Shown: positions 1-11,647 of the stretch, piece after piece
How positions within the stretch are numbered: position 1 is the stretch's first letter
Layout of the letters: every line of letters begins with the position of its first letter
Source of the DNA: Chelativorans salis
Lineage (GTDB): Bacteria > Pseudomonadota > Alphaproteobacteria > Rhizobiales > Rhizobiaceae
DNA length: 64,000 bases
Reading direction: 5' to 3'
NCBI RefSeq assembly: GCF_025336525.1
Contig: NZ_JAOCZP010000002.1
Location: forward strand, 620,001-684,000
The notes under the pieces: generated by a model
What the model saw: only the letters and a program-made list of their open reading frames with translations
Told to the model about the DNA's origin: nothing
The model's database searches: none
Translations under genes and position numbers: made by a program

Positions 1-205
1 CTCGCGTCGGCTCCGGTCGGCAAGCGCCTTAAACACCAAGTCTGCATCCATGGGCGGATAATGTGCAACTAAATGGTTGCATGTCAAGAGCTGGTGTGAA
101 GGCAGATTACGAAAATGTAATTTCCCCGAAAGCACCACGTAATGTGGGGCATGTCAGAAAATCTGCGTCCCAAGCCGCCCCAGCGGTAAACCAAGGAGTG
201 AACGC

Positions 206-805
206 ATGCTTCGTAAGGTCCTTCTTCCTGCACTCGCCTTTTCACTTATGACGGGAACCGCCGCACTGGCGCAAAGCGAGGCAGAGGCCGACAAGCCCGC
301 CGTCGCCCTCAAGCACGGCGAGAAGATGCGCGGCAAGATATTCAGCCGCTTCGATCAGGACGACGATGGGACGGTGATTGCGGAGGAATTCGGCGGCGAG
401 CGTTTGAAAGCCCTGCAGGCGGCCGATACGGACGGCGACGGCGCCCTCTCTCAGGAAGAGCTGGTAACCTATGTCACGAAGCGCGAGTTCGAGCGCAGGG
501 CCGAGCGCATGACGCGGATGCTCGATATCGACGGTGACGGAACCGTCACGCTTGCCGAGTTCGAGAACCATCAAGGCGAGCGCTTCGCGCTTCTGGACCG
601 TGACGACAACGGTGAGTTGAGCGAGGACGAGCTTCGCCGTGCCGCCGAGGACTTCCGCGCCATGCACAGGGGCGGCATTCAAGACGGTCCGCGCTTTGCC
701 ATGCGCCATCGCGGACCCGGCCCCCGCTTCAAGCATATGCGTATGCACAAGATGGCCCCTATGATGGGTGACGAAGGCGCCGATGGCGAGGAAATGCAGG
801 AGTAG
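206..805 (+). CDS. Exported EF-hand calcium-binding protein
   Basis: 199 residues with an N-terminal signal peptide (hydrophobic stretch about 5-20, likely cleavage after ALA at residue 22). Four canonical EF-hand loops follow, starting near residues 50 (DQDDDG), 74 (DTDGDG), 107 (DIDGDG) and 131 (DRDDNG), so it should bind several Ca2+ ions in the periplasm or outside the cell. The last 45 residues are rich in His, Met and Arg, which could add a second metal-binding feature. The start is fixed by AAGGAG seven bases upstream of the ATG. It stands alone upstream of alaS with 227 bases between. The process it serves cannot be told from the sequence. Confidence 0.88.
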   Translation: MLRKVLLPALAFSLMTGTAALAQSEAEADKPAVALKHGEKMRGKIFSRFDQDDDGTVIAEEFGGERLKALQAADTDGDGALSQEELVTYVTKREFERRAERMTRMLDIDGDGTVTLAEFENHQGERFALLDRDDNGELSEDELRRAAEDFRAMHRGGIQDGPRFAMRHRGPGPRFKHMRMHKMAPMMGDEGADGEEMQE

Positions 806-1032
806 TGCCTCCTCAAGGCAAAGGCTCATTCACCTTGGAACCCGGCGGGTAGGCGCTGGGTTCTTTCATTTCCGGCCGAGCGCAAGGTGCCCGGGCGGAA
901 ACGTGGACGTACTGCTCCTCGGCACATTTGCCGCAAGTAGCGGCGGGATTTCTGGACAGCTTCAAGCGTGGGCGCTAAAAGGCTGCGATCCTCTTCCCGC
1001 GCGCATAGCGGGCTTCTCGCAAAGGCAAATAC

Positions 1033-3696
<2,664 letters not shown>

Positions 3697-3737
3697 GGAG
3701 AACTGTGCGATCTCGGCTCTTCAGTACGCTTTGACTG

Positions 3738-4372
3738 TCAAGATCCGGGTTCGGTCGCCTTGACGCTTGGCCGAGCCGAGATGTGCTCCCACCAGGCCAC
3801 GAGCGCGGGGTGCTCGTACAAAAGCGCGCGTCCCTCCTCGGCCTTCACGAAATAGGCGAAGATCGGGGCTGGAGGTCCGCGAGGGTCAGCCGCTCGCTGC
3901 ATAGCCATGCGCCGTTTGATTTGAGGTGCGAAAGCGTCGCAAGACACGTTGCCGCCTTGAGGAGCGCGGCGGCGACTTTGGCTTCGTCCGTCGCCTTGCC
4001 CTCTCTCTCCTTTGAAACCCTTTCGACGTAGATGTCCCAAACTAACGTGCGGTAGGCATAGGCGTCGAGAATGCAGATGATCTGGTTCATCCGCGCTCGC
4101 TGGCGCGCGTCGCTCGGCTGCAGCGCGGGCCCCGGAAACGCCTCATCGATATAGCGGGAGATCGCGGCGGTCTCGAAAAGGCGGAAATCGCCGTCTTCAA
4201 AGGCGGGGATGCGCCCGAAAGGCTGGTGATCGAGATACCAGGCCGGCACCCCCTCCTTCGAAAAGACGTCGACCGGCACAAGCTCGTGGTCGACGCCCTT
4301 TTCCATCAGGACAAGCCGCGCATTGCGGACATAGACACTGTAATCTGCTCCGAAGAGGCGCGGCTTGCCCAT
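3738..4372 (-). pseudogene. Glutathione S-transferase, broken by a one-base frameshift
   Basis: The N-terminal 160 or so residues read in one frame from the ATG at 4372 (GKPRLFGADYSVYVRNARL, thioredoxin-like fold; a glutathione-site region around the Glu-Thr in RLFETAAISRY). The frame then runs out just after LTLADL. The adjacent frame supplies the rest of the fold: APIFAYFVKAEEG to the stop at 3738. The junction lies at about 3870-3871, and adding one base restores LTLADLxAPIFAYF, as in intact family members. This is either a real recent mutation or a sequencing error. The ATG lies 9 bases past the icd stop, so it may be co-transcribed with icd. Confidence 0.8.
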
Positions 4373-4381
4373 TGTCTCCGC

Positions 4382-5593
4382 TCAGCCCATCGCCTTCTGC
4401 AGGTTCTCGTCGATCTTGTCGAGGAAGCCGGTGGTGGAAAGCCACGGCTGATCCGGGCCGATCAAAAGCGCAAGGTCCTTGGTCATGAAGCCCGATTCGA
4501 CCGTCTCGATGCACACCCGCTCCAGCGTTTCGGCAAACTTCTTCAGTTCCGCGTTGTCGTCGAGCTTCGCCCGGTGGGCGAGCCCGCGCGTCCAGGCGAA
4601 GATGGAGGCGATGGAGTTGGTGGAGGTCTCCTCGCCGCGCTGGTGCTGGCGGAAATGCCGGGTGACCGTGCCGTGGGCGGCCTCGGCCTCCACGGTCTTG
4701 CCGTCCGGCGTCATCAGAACGGACGTCATCAGCCCTAGCGAGCCGAACCCTTGGGCCACCGTGTCCGACTGCACATCGCCGTCATAGTTCTTGCAGGCCC
4801 ATACATAGCCGCCGGACCATTTCAGGGATGCTGCAACCATGTCGTCGATGAGCCGGTGTTCGTACCAAATCTTGGCTTCCTTGAACTTGGCCTCGAACTC
4901 GGCCTCGTAAATCTCCTGGAAGATGTCCTTGAAGCGGCCGTCATAGGCCTTGAGGATCGTGTTCTTGGTCGACAGGTAGCACGGCACCTTGCGCATCAGC
5001 GCGTAGTTCATCGAGGCGCGGGCGAAATCGCGGATCGACTCGTCGAGATTGTACATGGCCATGGCGACGCCCGAGCCCGGCGCGTCGAACACCTCGTGCT
5101 CGATCGTCTGGCCGTCCTCGCCGACGAATTTGATCGTCAGCTTGCCCTTGCCGGGGAACTTGAAGTCGGTGGCGCGATACTGATCTCCGAAGGCATGGCG
5201 GCCGACGATGATCGGCTGCGTCCAGCCGGGCACCAGGCGGGGCACGTTCTTCATGATGATCGGCTCGCGGAAGATGACGCCGCCCAGGATGTTGCGGATC
5301 GTGCCGTTGGGCGAGCGGTACATGCGCTTCAGCCCGAATTCTTCCACGCGCGCCTCGTCCGGCGTGATGGTGGCGCATTTGACGCCGACGCCGTGCTCTT
5401 TGATGGCGTTGGCGGCATCGACGGTGATCTGGTCGTCGGTGGCGTCGCGCGCCTCGATCCCGAGGTCGAAATATTTCAGGTCGATGTCGAGATAGGGGTG
5501 GATCAGCTTGTCCTTGATGAACTGCCAGATGATGCGCGTCATCTCGTCGCCGTCGAGTTCGACGACGGGATTGTCCACCTTGATTTTCGCCAT
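4382..5593 (-). CDS. icd: Isocitrate dehydrogenase, NADP-dependent
   Basis: TCA-cycle enzyme converting isocitrate to 2-oxoglutarate with NADPH formation in the cytoplasm. 403 residues, the length of the dimeric eukaryote-like NADP-IDH type found in rhizobia. Recognisable segments are the N-terminal [40 protein letters not shown] in the substrate region, and [19 protein letters not shown] with the metal-binding aspartates. ATG at 5593, with AGAGG upstream. Its leader carries a candidate promoter and, between that promoter and the start codon, a perfect intrinsic-terminator-like hairpin; both are listed separately. Confidence 0.96.
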   Translation of the reverse strand: MAKIKVDNPVVELDGDEMTRIIWQFIKDKLIHPYLDIDLKYFDLGIEARDATDDQITVDAANAIKEHGVGVKCATITPDEARVEEFGLKRMYRSPNGTIRNILGGVIFREPIIMKNVPRLVPGWTQPIIVGRHAFGDQYRATDFKFPGKGKLTIKFVGEDGQTIEHEVFDAPGSGVAMAMYNLDESIRDFARASMNYALMRKVPCYLSTKNTILKAYDGRFKDIFQEIYEAEFEAKFKEAKIWYEHRLIDDMVAASLKWSGGYVWACKNYDGDVQSDTVAQGFGSLGLMTSVLMTPDGKTVEAEAAHGTVTRHFRQHQRGEETSTNSIASIFAWTRGLAHRAKLDDNAELKKFAETLERVCIETVESGFMTKDLALLIGPDQPWLSTTGFLDKIDENLQKAMG

Positions 5594-5612
5594 TTCACAA
5601 ACCTCTTCTCGG

Positions 5613-5635
5613 AAAAAAAGGCGGCTGCGCCGCCG
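5613..5635 (-). terminator. Intrinsic-terminator-like hairpin in the icd leader
   Basis: Read in the direction of icd, a 6-bp perfect GC stem (GGCGGC / GCCGCC, 3-base loop) is followed directly by seven T residues, ending about 20 bases before the icd ATG. It therefore has terminator form inside the 5' leader, downstream of the candidate promoter at 5663-5690. It could stop leftward read-through from the trmJ side or act as an attenuator of icd. Confidence 0.55.
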
Positions 5636-5662
5636 ACAGACCTGATTTCAGGAAGTGGCGCC

Positions 5663-5690
5663 CCTATAGCATTGGCCGCGCGCTTGGCAA
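5663..5690 (-). promoter_or_regulatory. Candidate sigma-70 type promoter for icd
   Basis: On the minus strand a -35-like TTGCCA (5690-5685) and a -10-like TATAGG (5668-5663) are separated by 16 bases. Transcription would begin near 5655 and give a leader of about 60 nucleotides that includes the terminator-like hairpin at 5613-5635. Assigned by eye only. Confidence 0.4.
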
Positions 5691-5743
5691 AGGCGTCAGT
5701 CCCGCGCTTTACCGCGGCGGAGGAAGCGGCTAACAGCAGCGTC

Positions 5744-6538
5744 ATGGCAGGCACCGACAAACAGCGCGAAATGCTCGCAGAAGGACCGGCGATCATCCTG
5801 GTCGAGCCGCAGCTCGGCGAGAATATCGGCATGGTGGCGCGCGCCATGGCCAATTTCGGTTTGGCCGAATTGCGCCTCGTCAATCCGCGCGACGGCTGGC
5901 CGAACGAGAAGGCGAGGGCGGCCGCCAGCCGCGCCGACCACGTCGTCGATGCCGTCAAGGTCTACGGCGATCCCGCCGAGGCCGTCGCCGACCTGAACTT
6001 CGTGCAGGCCACTACAGCGCGCGCCCGAGACAATTTCAAGCCCGTGCGCGGCCCCGTGGAGGCGGCGGCGGGTCTGCGTGCGCGCCACAAGGGCGGCCAG
6101 AAGACCGGCATCCTGTTCGGCCGCGAGCGCTGGGGGCTGACCAACGAGGAGGTGGCGCTGGCCGACGAGATCGTCACCTTCCCGGTCAATCCCGCCTTCG
6201 CCTCCCTCAACATTGCCCAGGCTGTCCTCCTCATGTCCTACGAGTGGATGAAGACGGCGCCGGAGGCTGCGGTGCTGCCCGAGCCGCCTCGGCAGACGCC
6301 GGCGACGAAGGAGCATCTGAGCAGTCTTATGGACTATCTGGACCGCGTACTTTCCGAGCGCGGCTATTTCCGCACCGAGGACAAGAAGCCGAAGATGATG
6401 GACAACCTGCGCACCCTCTTCACACGCCCCGGCTTCACCGTGGAGGAACTTGCGGTGCTGCGCGGCGTGCTTACTTCGCTGGAAAAGTTCACGCCGAGAA
6501 AGCCGAAGGGCTTGGGCAAACCTGGTGCGGGGGACTAG
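5744..6538 (+). CDS. SpoU/TrmJ-type tRNA/rRNA 2'-O-methyltransferase
   Basis: 264 residues of the SPOUT (TrmH/TrmJ) superfamily, which transfers methyl from SAM to ribose 2'-OH in tRNA or rRNA. Family motifs are present: motif 1 LVEPQLGENIGMVARAM near residue 20, LFGRERWGLTNEE near 125, and the knot-forming LNIAQAVLLMSYEW near 157. A C-terminal tail (about 175-264) resembles that of TrmJ. The ATG at 5744 was chosen because the methyltransferase fold begins directly after it; the open frame upstream is the antisense of icd. The stop at 6538 directly abuts the murI GTG start, so the two genes are probably translationally coupled. Confidence 0.85.
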   Translation: MAGTDKQREMLAEGPAIILVEPQLGENIGMVARAMANFGLAELRLVNPRDGWPNEKARAAASRADHVVDAVKVYGDPAEAVADLNFVQATTARARDNFKPVRGPVEAAAGLRARHKGGQKTGILFGRERWGLTNEEVALADEIVTFPVNPAFASLNIAQAVLLMSYEWMKTAPEAAVLPEPPRQTPATKEHLSSLMDYLDRVLSERGYFRTEDKKPKMMDNLRTLFTRPGFTVEELAVLRGVLTSLEKFTPRKPKGLGKPGAGD

Positions 6539-7372
6539 GTGCAGCCCAGCCCCATCCTCTTCTTCGATTCCGGCATCGGCGGCCTGTCGGTCGTCAAGGA
6601 GGCGCGCGTGCTCCTGCCGGAGCATGCTTATGTCTACGTCGCCGACGATGCCGCCTTCCCCTATGGCGCCTGGGAAGAAGAGGCGCTCAAGGTGCGCCTG
6701 GTCGACCTTTTCGGCGGTCTCATAGCCCGCTTTTCACCCTCCCTCATCGTGATCGCCTGCAACACGGCCTCCACGCTTGCCATCGCCGACCTGCGCGCGG
6801 ACTATCCCGGCCAGCCTTTCGTGGGCACGGTACCGGCGATAAAGCCCGCCGCGGAGCGCACCTGCTCCGGCCTCGTCTCCGTTCTCGCCACGCCGGGCAC
6901 GGTAAAGCGGCAATATACGCGCGACCTGATCAGCCAGTATGCCGCCAAGTGCCATGTGCGGCTTGTCGGCAGCGAGAACCTGGCGCGCCTGGCCGAACAA
7001 TACATGCGCGAGGGCTTCGTGGACGAGGAGGCGGTGCGTGCGGAAATCACGCCATGCTTCATGGAGCACGAGGGCAGCCGCACGGACATCGTCGTGCTCG
7101 CCTGTACGCACTATCCGTTCCTCGTCAACCGCATGCGCAAGACCGCCCCATGGCCGGTGGACTGGATCGACACGTCCGAGGCGATCGCCCGGCGCGCGCT
7201 GACGCTGGCGCGGGAACTGCCGGCGCCAAGCCGAGGGGAGGGGCCGGACATCGCCCTCTTCACCTCGGGTGCACCGCCGGCAAGCTTGCGGCGGCTCGTC
7301 TCCGGCTTTGGGTTCGGACTGGTGGAGGAGAAGGTATCTGCCGAAGGAGAGCCCGGCCTTCTCCGCTCATGA
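6539..7372 (+). CDS. murI: Glutamate racemase
   Basis: Makes D-glutamate for peptidoglycan. 277 residues, normal for MurI. Both catalytic cysteine motifs are seen: ACNTAST near residue 75 and ACTHYPFL near residue 190, and the N-terminal [13 protein letters not shown] is typical. It starts at a GTG with no gap after the trmJ-like gene. The C-terminal region ([12 protein letters not shown], then ARELPAP to [11 protein letters not shown]) has two decayed relatives downstream, at 9145-9348 and 11806-12018, in the same orientation. A bidirectional terminator follows the stop. Confidence 0.95.
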   Translation: MQPSPILFFDSGIGGLSVVKEARVLLPEHAYVYVADDAAFPYGAWEEEALKVRLVDLFGGLIARFSPSLIVIACNTASTLAIADLRADYPGQPFVGTVPAIKPAAERTCSGLVSVLATPGTVKRQYTRDLISQYAAKCHVRLVGSENLARLAEQYMREGFVDEEAVRAEITPCFMEHEGSRTDIVVLACTHYPFLVNRMRKTAPWPVDWIDTSEAIARRALTLARELPAPSRGEGPDIALFTSGAPPASLRRLVSGFGFGLVEEKVSAEGEPGLLRS

Positions 7373-7404
7373 AAAAAGGCGGCACCGAAGCGCCGCCTGC
7401 CGTT
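7372..7404. terminator. Bidirectional intrinsic terminator between murI and the first protease
   Basis: AGGCGGCAC (7377-7385), a CGAA loop and GCGCCGCCT (7390-7398) form a 9-bp stem. On the minus strand it has a TTCG tetraloop and six T residues, a good terminator for the convergent protease; on the plus strand it is followed by GCCGTTTT after murI. Confidence 0.75.
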
Positions 7405-7429
7405 TTATGGATGTCGAGCGCCCGCGATC

Positions 7430-9004
7430 CTAAGCGATACCGGTAGCGTTCTCGAAAACAAAGTCACTGCTGTCGGGCGTTGCGTAATAGCCTTTCAGAG
7501 CAATGCTGTTGCCGTCGTAGGTGATGCGTGCTCCGCCTTCGGACCAGGGATCGATCTCGAGCTCGTCGATGCTGGTCGGTGCGGCACTCCCCGCGAAGAC
7601 GATCGTGTCGTCGCCGTCCTTGAAGTCTTTGATGACATCATTGCCCCAGCAGGAAACGGGGGAATTCTGATGGAGCTCGAAAATGAATCTGTCCGCTCCC
7701 GCGCCGCCCTCCAGCACGTCGTCGCCGATAAAGCCGAGCAATCTGTCGTCGCCATCGCCGCCGATCAGCTCATCGCCGCCCGCCATGCCGTAGAGAAGAT
7801 CATTGCCGCCGCCGCCGTCGAGAGTGTCGTTCCCACCGACGAAAGACCACACACTACCGTCCCCAAACAGAGTATCGCCGCTGCCTCTGCCGTAGAGCGC
7901 ATCGCTGCCGTCGTTGCCGTAGAGCGCATTGCTGCCGTCGTTACCGACGATCTGGTCGTCGCCGCCACCACCTTTCGCGTACTCGATGACCGTATCCATG
8001 TAGATTCCGATATTGGCTTTCTTACCGCCGACGTTCGAGAAAGCTCCGCCCCGGAGATCGATGAATTGGTCGTCATTGAACCCGGAGACGTCAAGGACGT
8101 CGACCCCACCTGAATCGTATATGGTGAAGCTGACAAGGTTACCGTATTTGGAGAGGTCGTATATTTTGTCGGTATTGGGGAAATCATCGGCGTTGATACC
8201 GAACCCATAGATGGTGTTGCCTGTGCGGGTTTCAGCCGCGCCGTAGAGAGTTTGAATGGCCTGGATATCTGCCATCTGCGGTGTAACTGGAACAAGCTGA
8301 GTGAGATCTTCCTGTAGCAAATGGACGTATGACATGATCGCTATGTGCGACTTGTCATGTTCAAATACTGATCCTGTTTCAGCTCCCATCCGACCGTTGT
8401 AATATCCCGGATGACCCAGGCCCAACGCATGACCGATCTCATGTACGATCGCGGTAAAGTCAAGCGTTTCGGCGACTATGTCGATCGTCTTCTCGTCCAG
8501 CTTCCGGACTTCCTTGATCTCTTCATCGCCGAAACCGTATGTCGCCCTGAGCTCGTCGTCGCTCATCCACAGGCGAGCCCTATGCTCATCGAAATCAGAA
8601 GAATTGTCAGGAACGTCGACGGTGGCAGCGCCCCAAGCAAATCCATCGGCCCATCCAGCATTCTGTGAATGAGGATCGCTATCGCCCCGGAATTTTATGT
8701 TAGGCTGTCTGTCGCTTCCAACATCATTGCCAATCTTCGTGAACCTTATGTCAACCACATCCTCCCACAATTGAAGAGCGGCTTCGACCCTCTCCTCCCT
8801 TTCCTGTGAAAATCCGTTCAATTGATAAGTGAAATCTTTTTCTTCCCGAGGCTGTCCATCAATGTAGTTTGTATCTTTTCTCTCTTGAGGGTCGTGAGAG
8901 ATGCTCTTTAGTTTCCCGGCGTATTCCCAATAACCAGTGGTGATGAAGTTAACCATTGTTTTTAGGGACTGTTCGCTGAGGGGCTGTGTCTCTTCAAAAT
9001 CCAT
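7430..9004 (-). CDS. M10-family (serralysin-type) metalloprotease with RTX repeats, copy 1
   Basis: 524 residues. An N-terminal zincin domain carries HEIGHALGLGHPG (about 189-201), giving the three His ligands and catalytic Glu, followed by the Met-turn AIMSYV. From about residue 350 there are Ca2+-binding RTX nonapeptides (GGNDTLDGGGGNDLLYG, GGDGDDRLLG, GGAGADRFIF). There is no Sec signal, as expected for export by a type I system with a C-terminal signal, but no type I exporter genes lie in the window. It is a paralogue of the protease at 13301-14896 and shares an AT-rich upstream region with it. Extracellular protein degradation is the family role; the target is unknown. Confidence 0.9.
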   Translation of the reverse strand: MDFEETQPLSEQSLKTMVNFITTGYWEYAGKLKSISHDPQERKDTNYIDGQPREEKDFTYQLNGFSQEREERVEAALQLWEDVVDIRFTKIGNDVGSDRQPNIKFRGDSDPHSQNAGWADGFAWGAATVDVPDNSSDFDEHRARLWMSDDELRATYGFGDEEIKEVRKLDEKTIDIVAETLDFTAIVHEIGHALGLGHPGYYNGRMGAETGSVFEHDKSHIAIMSYVHLLQEDLTQLVPVTPQMADIQAIQTLYGAAETRTGNTIYGFGINADDFPNTDKIYDLSKYGNLVSFTIYDSGGVDVLDVSGFNDDQFIDLRGGAFSNVGGKKANIGIYMDTVIEYAKGGGGDDQIVGNDGSNALYGNDGSDALYGRGSGDTLFGDGSVWSFVGGNDTLDGGGGNDLLYGMAGGDELIGGDGDDRLLGFIGDDVLEGGAGADRFIFELHQNSPVSCWGNDVIKDFKDGDDTIVFAGSAAPTSIDELEIDPWSEGGARITYDGNSIALKGYYATPDSSDFVFENATGIA

Positions 9005-9052
9005 TGTCAGGTAATGGCTTTCTTGTATTAAAAATTTATCGTATATAAGTGT

Positions 9053-9069
9053 TCTCGTATAATACGAGA
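9053..9069. promoter_or_regulatory. Perfect palindrome upstream of protease copy 1
   Basis: TCTCGTAT-A-ATACGAGA, 8-bp arms around one central base, about 50 bases upstream of the protease start and inside AT-rich DNA. This is a fitting place and form for an operator, but no binding protein can be named. Confidence 0.45.
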
Positions 9070-9144
9070 TGTATAGTTATGCATGAAGCGCCGACAGGAT
9101 AAATACCCCCGACAGAACTTAACAACAATCTTGTTGTCGCCTTG

Positions 9145-9348
9145 ATGCCTGATAGGTTGCGCTAAGGCTTTGCGGACGAGGAGGAGGCCGGGTGAGCGGA
9201 GATCCTCCCGCTTGCTGACGTCGGCGCGGGAACTGCTATCGCCGCGGCGGTGGCCGGATATTGCCGTCTTCCACTCCGGTGCCCGCCGGTAAGCTTGCGG
9301 CGGCTCTTCTCCGGCGTCACGGTCGAGGATGCGGACGACAACATGTAA
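9145..9348 (+). pseudogene. Decayed fragment of a second murI (C-terminal part)
   Basis: Translation near 9145-9215 gives LR*GFADEEEAG*AEILP, matching [17 protein letters not shown] of the intact murI (residues about 157-171). After an internal deletion, 9222-9348 gives ARELLSPRRWPDIAVFHSGA and, with a one-base shift, SLRRLFSGVTVEDADDNM and a stop. These match murI ARELPAP...DIALFTSGA...[11 protein letters not shown]. Stops, a frameshift and the deletion show it is not functional. It lies on the same strand as murI, between protease copy 1 and the sugar genes. Divergence from the intact copy argues against a very recent duplication. Confidence 0.75.
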
Positions 9349-9436
9349 AAACACGCGTCAGCCTGAGACGAGCATCGGCTATAAACGGTCAGAGCGAAAG
9401 CCGTCGAGCGCACAACGCAACGGCCGCGCACGAGCG

Positions 9437-10408
9437 CTACGCCGGCGTATCGCCGAGATGGTCGAGCATCCTCGCCACCCCTTCCGTCAAGGGAACGCGG
9501 GGTGAGAGACCGATGGAGGACTGACGCGCTGTGTCTCCACAACGGAAGAAGGCTCCCTCGGGCTTGTCCGACATGCCCGTGATGCGGGGCTCCCAGCCGA
9601 TCTGGGCGCAGGCCAGTTGCGCAAACTCGATGAACGAGGTCGCGAGACCGGTGGAGAGGTTCAGGCTGGAGCCGTTGGGCAACCTGGTAAATGTCCTCCA
9701 GATGAAGTCGACGCAGTCTTCGATGTGAATGAAGTCGCGGCACTGACGCCCGCTGCCCCAGACGAAGACCTCCGCGGCTCCCTTCTGATCGAGAAGGCGT
9801 TGGCAAATGGCGGGAAAGGGGTACGCCAGATCCTGATCCTCGCCATAGCCGCTGAAGGGGCGGTAGGCGACGGCCCAGCCGCCATAGCGCTCCACATAGA
9901 GCTTCATGAGGTATTCGCCGGTAAGCTTCGCCCAGCCGTAGCTGAGATCCGGTACGCCGAGAGAGACAGCGAAATCGATCATGTCTTCGCTGAGCTTCCG
10001 GCGGTTTTCTTCGCTCTGGAAACTCACTGGGTAAGCCGCGCTCGAAGAGAGGTAGACGACGCAGCCCGGCCGCGTGCGGGCCGCCCAGCGCCACATCGCG
10101 GCATCGATGGCGAGATCGTCCGCCACGCACAGGGCGGCTGTCTCCAGGGTCATGCGGCCGCCGACGATGGCGGCCAGGTGGAATATATAGTCGAAGCGCT
10201 CGTCCGTCCGCTCGAAGAAGGAACGACAATCCTCCTCCAAGAAACGGAAAGCGCCGCGCGGCGGGCTGTTCCACTTGCTGGGATGCCGCGCGCCGGTTCC
10301 TTCCACGAGAGGATCCACGCACACCACCTCCAGCCCCTCCGAAAGAAGCTTGCCGCAAAGGTGACGCCCTGCAAATCCAGCTCCCCCCGTGACCACCGCC
10401 CGCGCCAT
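9437..10408 (-). CDS. NAD-dependent sugar-nucleotide epimerase/dehydratase
   Basis: 323 residues of the extended short-chain dehydrogenase family acting on NDP-sugars. The Rossmann motif VTGGAGFAGRHLC begins at residue 6. The catalytic Ser region is YLSSSAAYP, and the YxxxK motif is YGWAKLTGEY. The middle part keeps the family HLAAIVGG segment. It lies 24 bases downstream of the GT4 glycosyltransferase and is probably in its operon, so the pair may build or attach a modified sugar in a surface polysaccharide. Exact substrate not predictable; GDP-mannose or UDP-glucose derived sugars are typical. Confidence 0.85.
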   Translation of the reverse strand: MARAVVTGGAGFAGRHLCGKLLSEGLEVVCVDPLVEGTGARHPSKWNSPPRGAFRFLEEDCRSFFERTDERFDYIFHLAAIVGGRMTLETAALCVADDLAIDAAMWRWAARTRPGCVVYLSSSAAYPVSFQSEENRRKLSEDMIDFAVSLGVPDLSYGWAKLTGEYLMKLYVERYGGWAVAYRPFSGYGEDQDLAYPFPAICQRLLDQKGAAEVFVWGSGRQCRDFIHIEDCVDFIWRTFTRLPNGSSLNLSTGLATSFIEFAQLACAQIGWEPRITGMSDKPEGAFFRCGDTARQSSIGLSPRVPLTEGVARMLDHLGDTPA

Positions 10409-10432
10409 CCTGACAAGCCTCCCGGTCCCAGA

Positions 10433-11647
10433 CTAGTGAAGGGTAAAAGGCATCTTGCCTGTATAGATATCGATCATGCGCCGGGACCATTCCTCCCAAC
10501 TCGGCGCCATCGTCCGGGCATAGGCATAGGCGCCGTCGCTCAGCCGTCGCAGGAGCTCGCTGCTGCGCATAAGCTCCATTTTCTCTGCGAGTGAGCGCGA
10601 ATTGCCACTTTCGAAGACGAGCCCGGCATTGTGGCGCTCGATCTCGCCGGCGATGAGGGCATTGCTGCTGATGATGACGGGAATTCCGCACATGAGCGCT
10701 TCGGCCGCGACAAGACCGTAGGGCTCCGGCATGCGCGACGGCATAACGAGGTAGCGTGTTTTCTCAGCAATGCTGGCCACCTCGCTGTCCTCAAGCCAGC
10801 CGGCGACCCGGCAGTGAGGAAGCGCCTGCCGTATCTCCGCCAGAAGAGGGCCTCTACCGATGAGTGTCGCGGGGCTGCCGGTGATGTTCAGTGATTCTGC
10901 GAGTGTCCGTACGCCCTTTTCCCATGTCATCCGGCCGAGAAAGAGAATGGTATCGTTTCTCCAGGCTTCGACCCTGCCGTTTCGCGAAAGGGGCTCCGCT
11001 GGCGTCCGTAGCGTGAGGAAGTTGCGGAACGGGCCCTCCTTCAGGTAGGGCTCCATGCTCTCGTGCACCAGAATGACGCCCACGCGTTCCCAGAAGGCGT
11101 CTCCGGCGCCGGCTTGGGTGATCGTTCTAGCAAAGCGCCACAGCTTGTGGAGGTAGCTCCGCTTGTCGCAGTCGGTGGCGAGGCAGGCCAGCGAAAGAGG
11201 GCGTGCGCGGCAGATATCACCTTTCCTGTAGTTGACATAACCGCCATTCGGACAGGTCAGGAAGAAGTCGTGTGTCGTCACGACGACATGTGCTTCATGC
11301 CTTGCCAGAGCATGGAAGATCGATGGCGACAGGATCTGCGACCAGCCATGCACATGCACGACCGTGTCGTCGCACCTCTGCGCAAGCAGGCGGTCGAGAG
11401 CGCTAAAGGCGCGTCGGTTGAAGTTCCTGGTGATGAGGTCCCCAATGGCCGGACCGTCTCGAAGCGGACGCTCACCAAGCGCCTCGACATGCGCATGGGG
11501 AAACCGCTCGCGCATGCCGGCACCATCGTCGCCGACGAGAATCGAGCATCCCATTCCGGCTGCCGTCGCCGCCTCGAGACAGCGCATTGCGACTTTGGTG
11601 GCACCTCCGTGGACGGTCGACACATCGTTGATGACCAAAAGGTGCAA
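10433..11647 (-). CDS. Glycosyltransferase family 4 protein
   Basis: 404 residues with a GT-B fold. The N-terminal half begins HLLVINDVSTVHGGATKVAM, and the donor-binding half has LFLGRMTWEKGVRTL and the EX7E motif in EPYGLVAAEAL. It should transfer a sugar from an NDP donor to a lipid-linked or polysaccharide acceptor at the inner face of the membrane. The start is a TTG at 11647. A run of eight G (minus strand) sits just upstream, and an out-of-frame ATG overlaps that run. No GT operon of the usual length surrounds it; only the epimerase follows. Confidence 0.88.
   Translation of the reverse strand: MHLLVINDVSTVHGGATKVAMRCLEAATAAGMGCSILVGDDGAGMRERFPHAHVEALGERPLRDGPAIGDLITRNFNRRAFSALDRLLAQRCDDTVVHVHGWSQILSPSIFHALARHEAHVVVTTHDFFLTCPNGGYVNYRKGDICRARPLSLACLATDCDKRSYLHKLWRFARTITQAGAGDAFWERVGVILVHESMEPYLKEGPFRNFLTLRTPAEPLSRNGRVEAWRNDTILFLGRMTWEKGVRTLAESLNITGSPATLIGRGPLLAEIRQALPHCRVAGWLEDSEVASIAEKTRYLVMPSRMPEPYGLVAAEALMCGIPVIISSNALIAGEIERHNAGLVFESGNSRSLAEKMELMRSSELLRRLSDGAYAYARTMAPSWEEWSRRMIDIYTGKMPFTLH

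Noticed and set aside
1-205. A coding gene before the EF-hand protein
   Set aside because: The short frame at 63-251 has no ribosome site and overlaps the signal peptide region of the real gene.
4751-5743. Long open frame running into the TrmJ-type gene from upstream
   Set aside because: It is the antisense of icd; the methyltransferase fold begins only at the ATG at 5744.
7670-8113. 147-codon open frame on the plus strand
   Set aside because: Antisense of the RTX repeats of protease copy 1; its periodic Val/Ala/Ile pattern mirrors the glycine-rich repeats.
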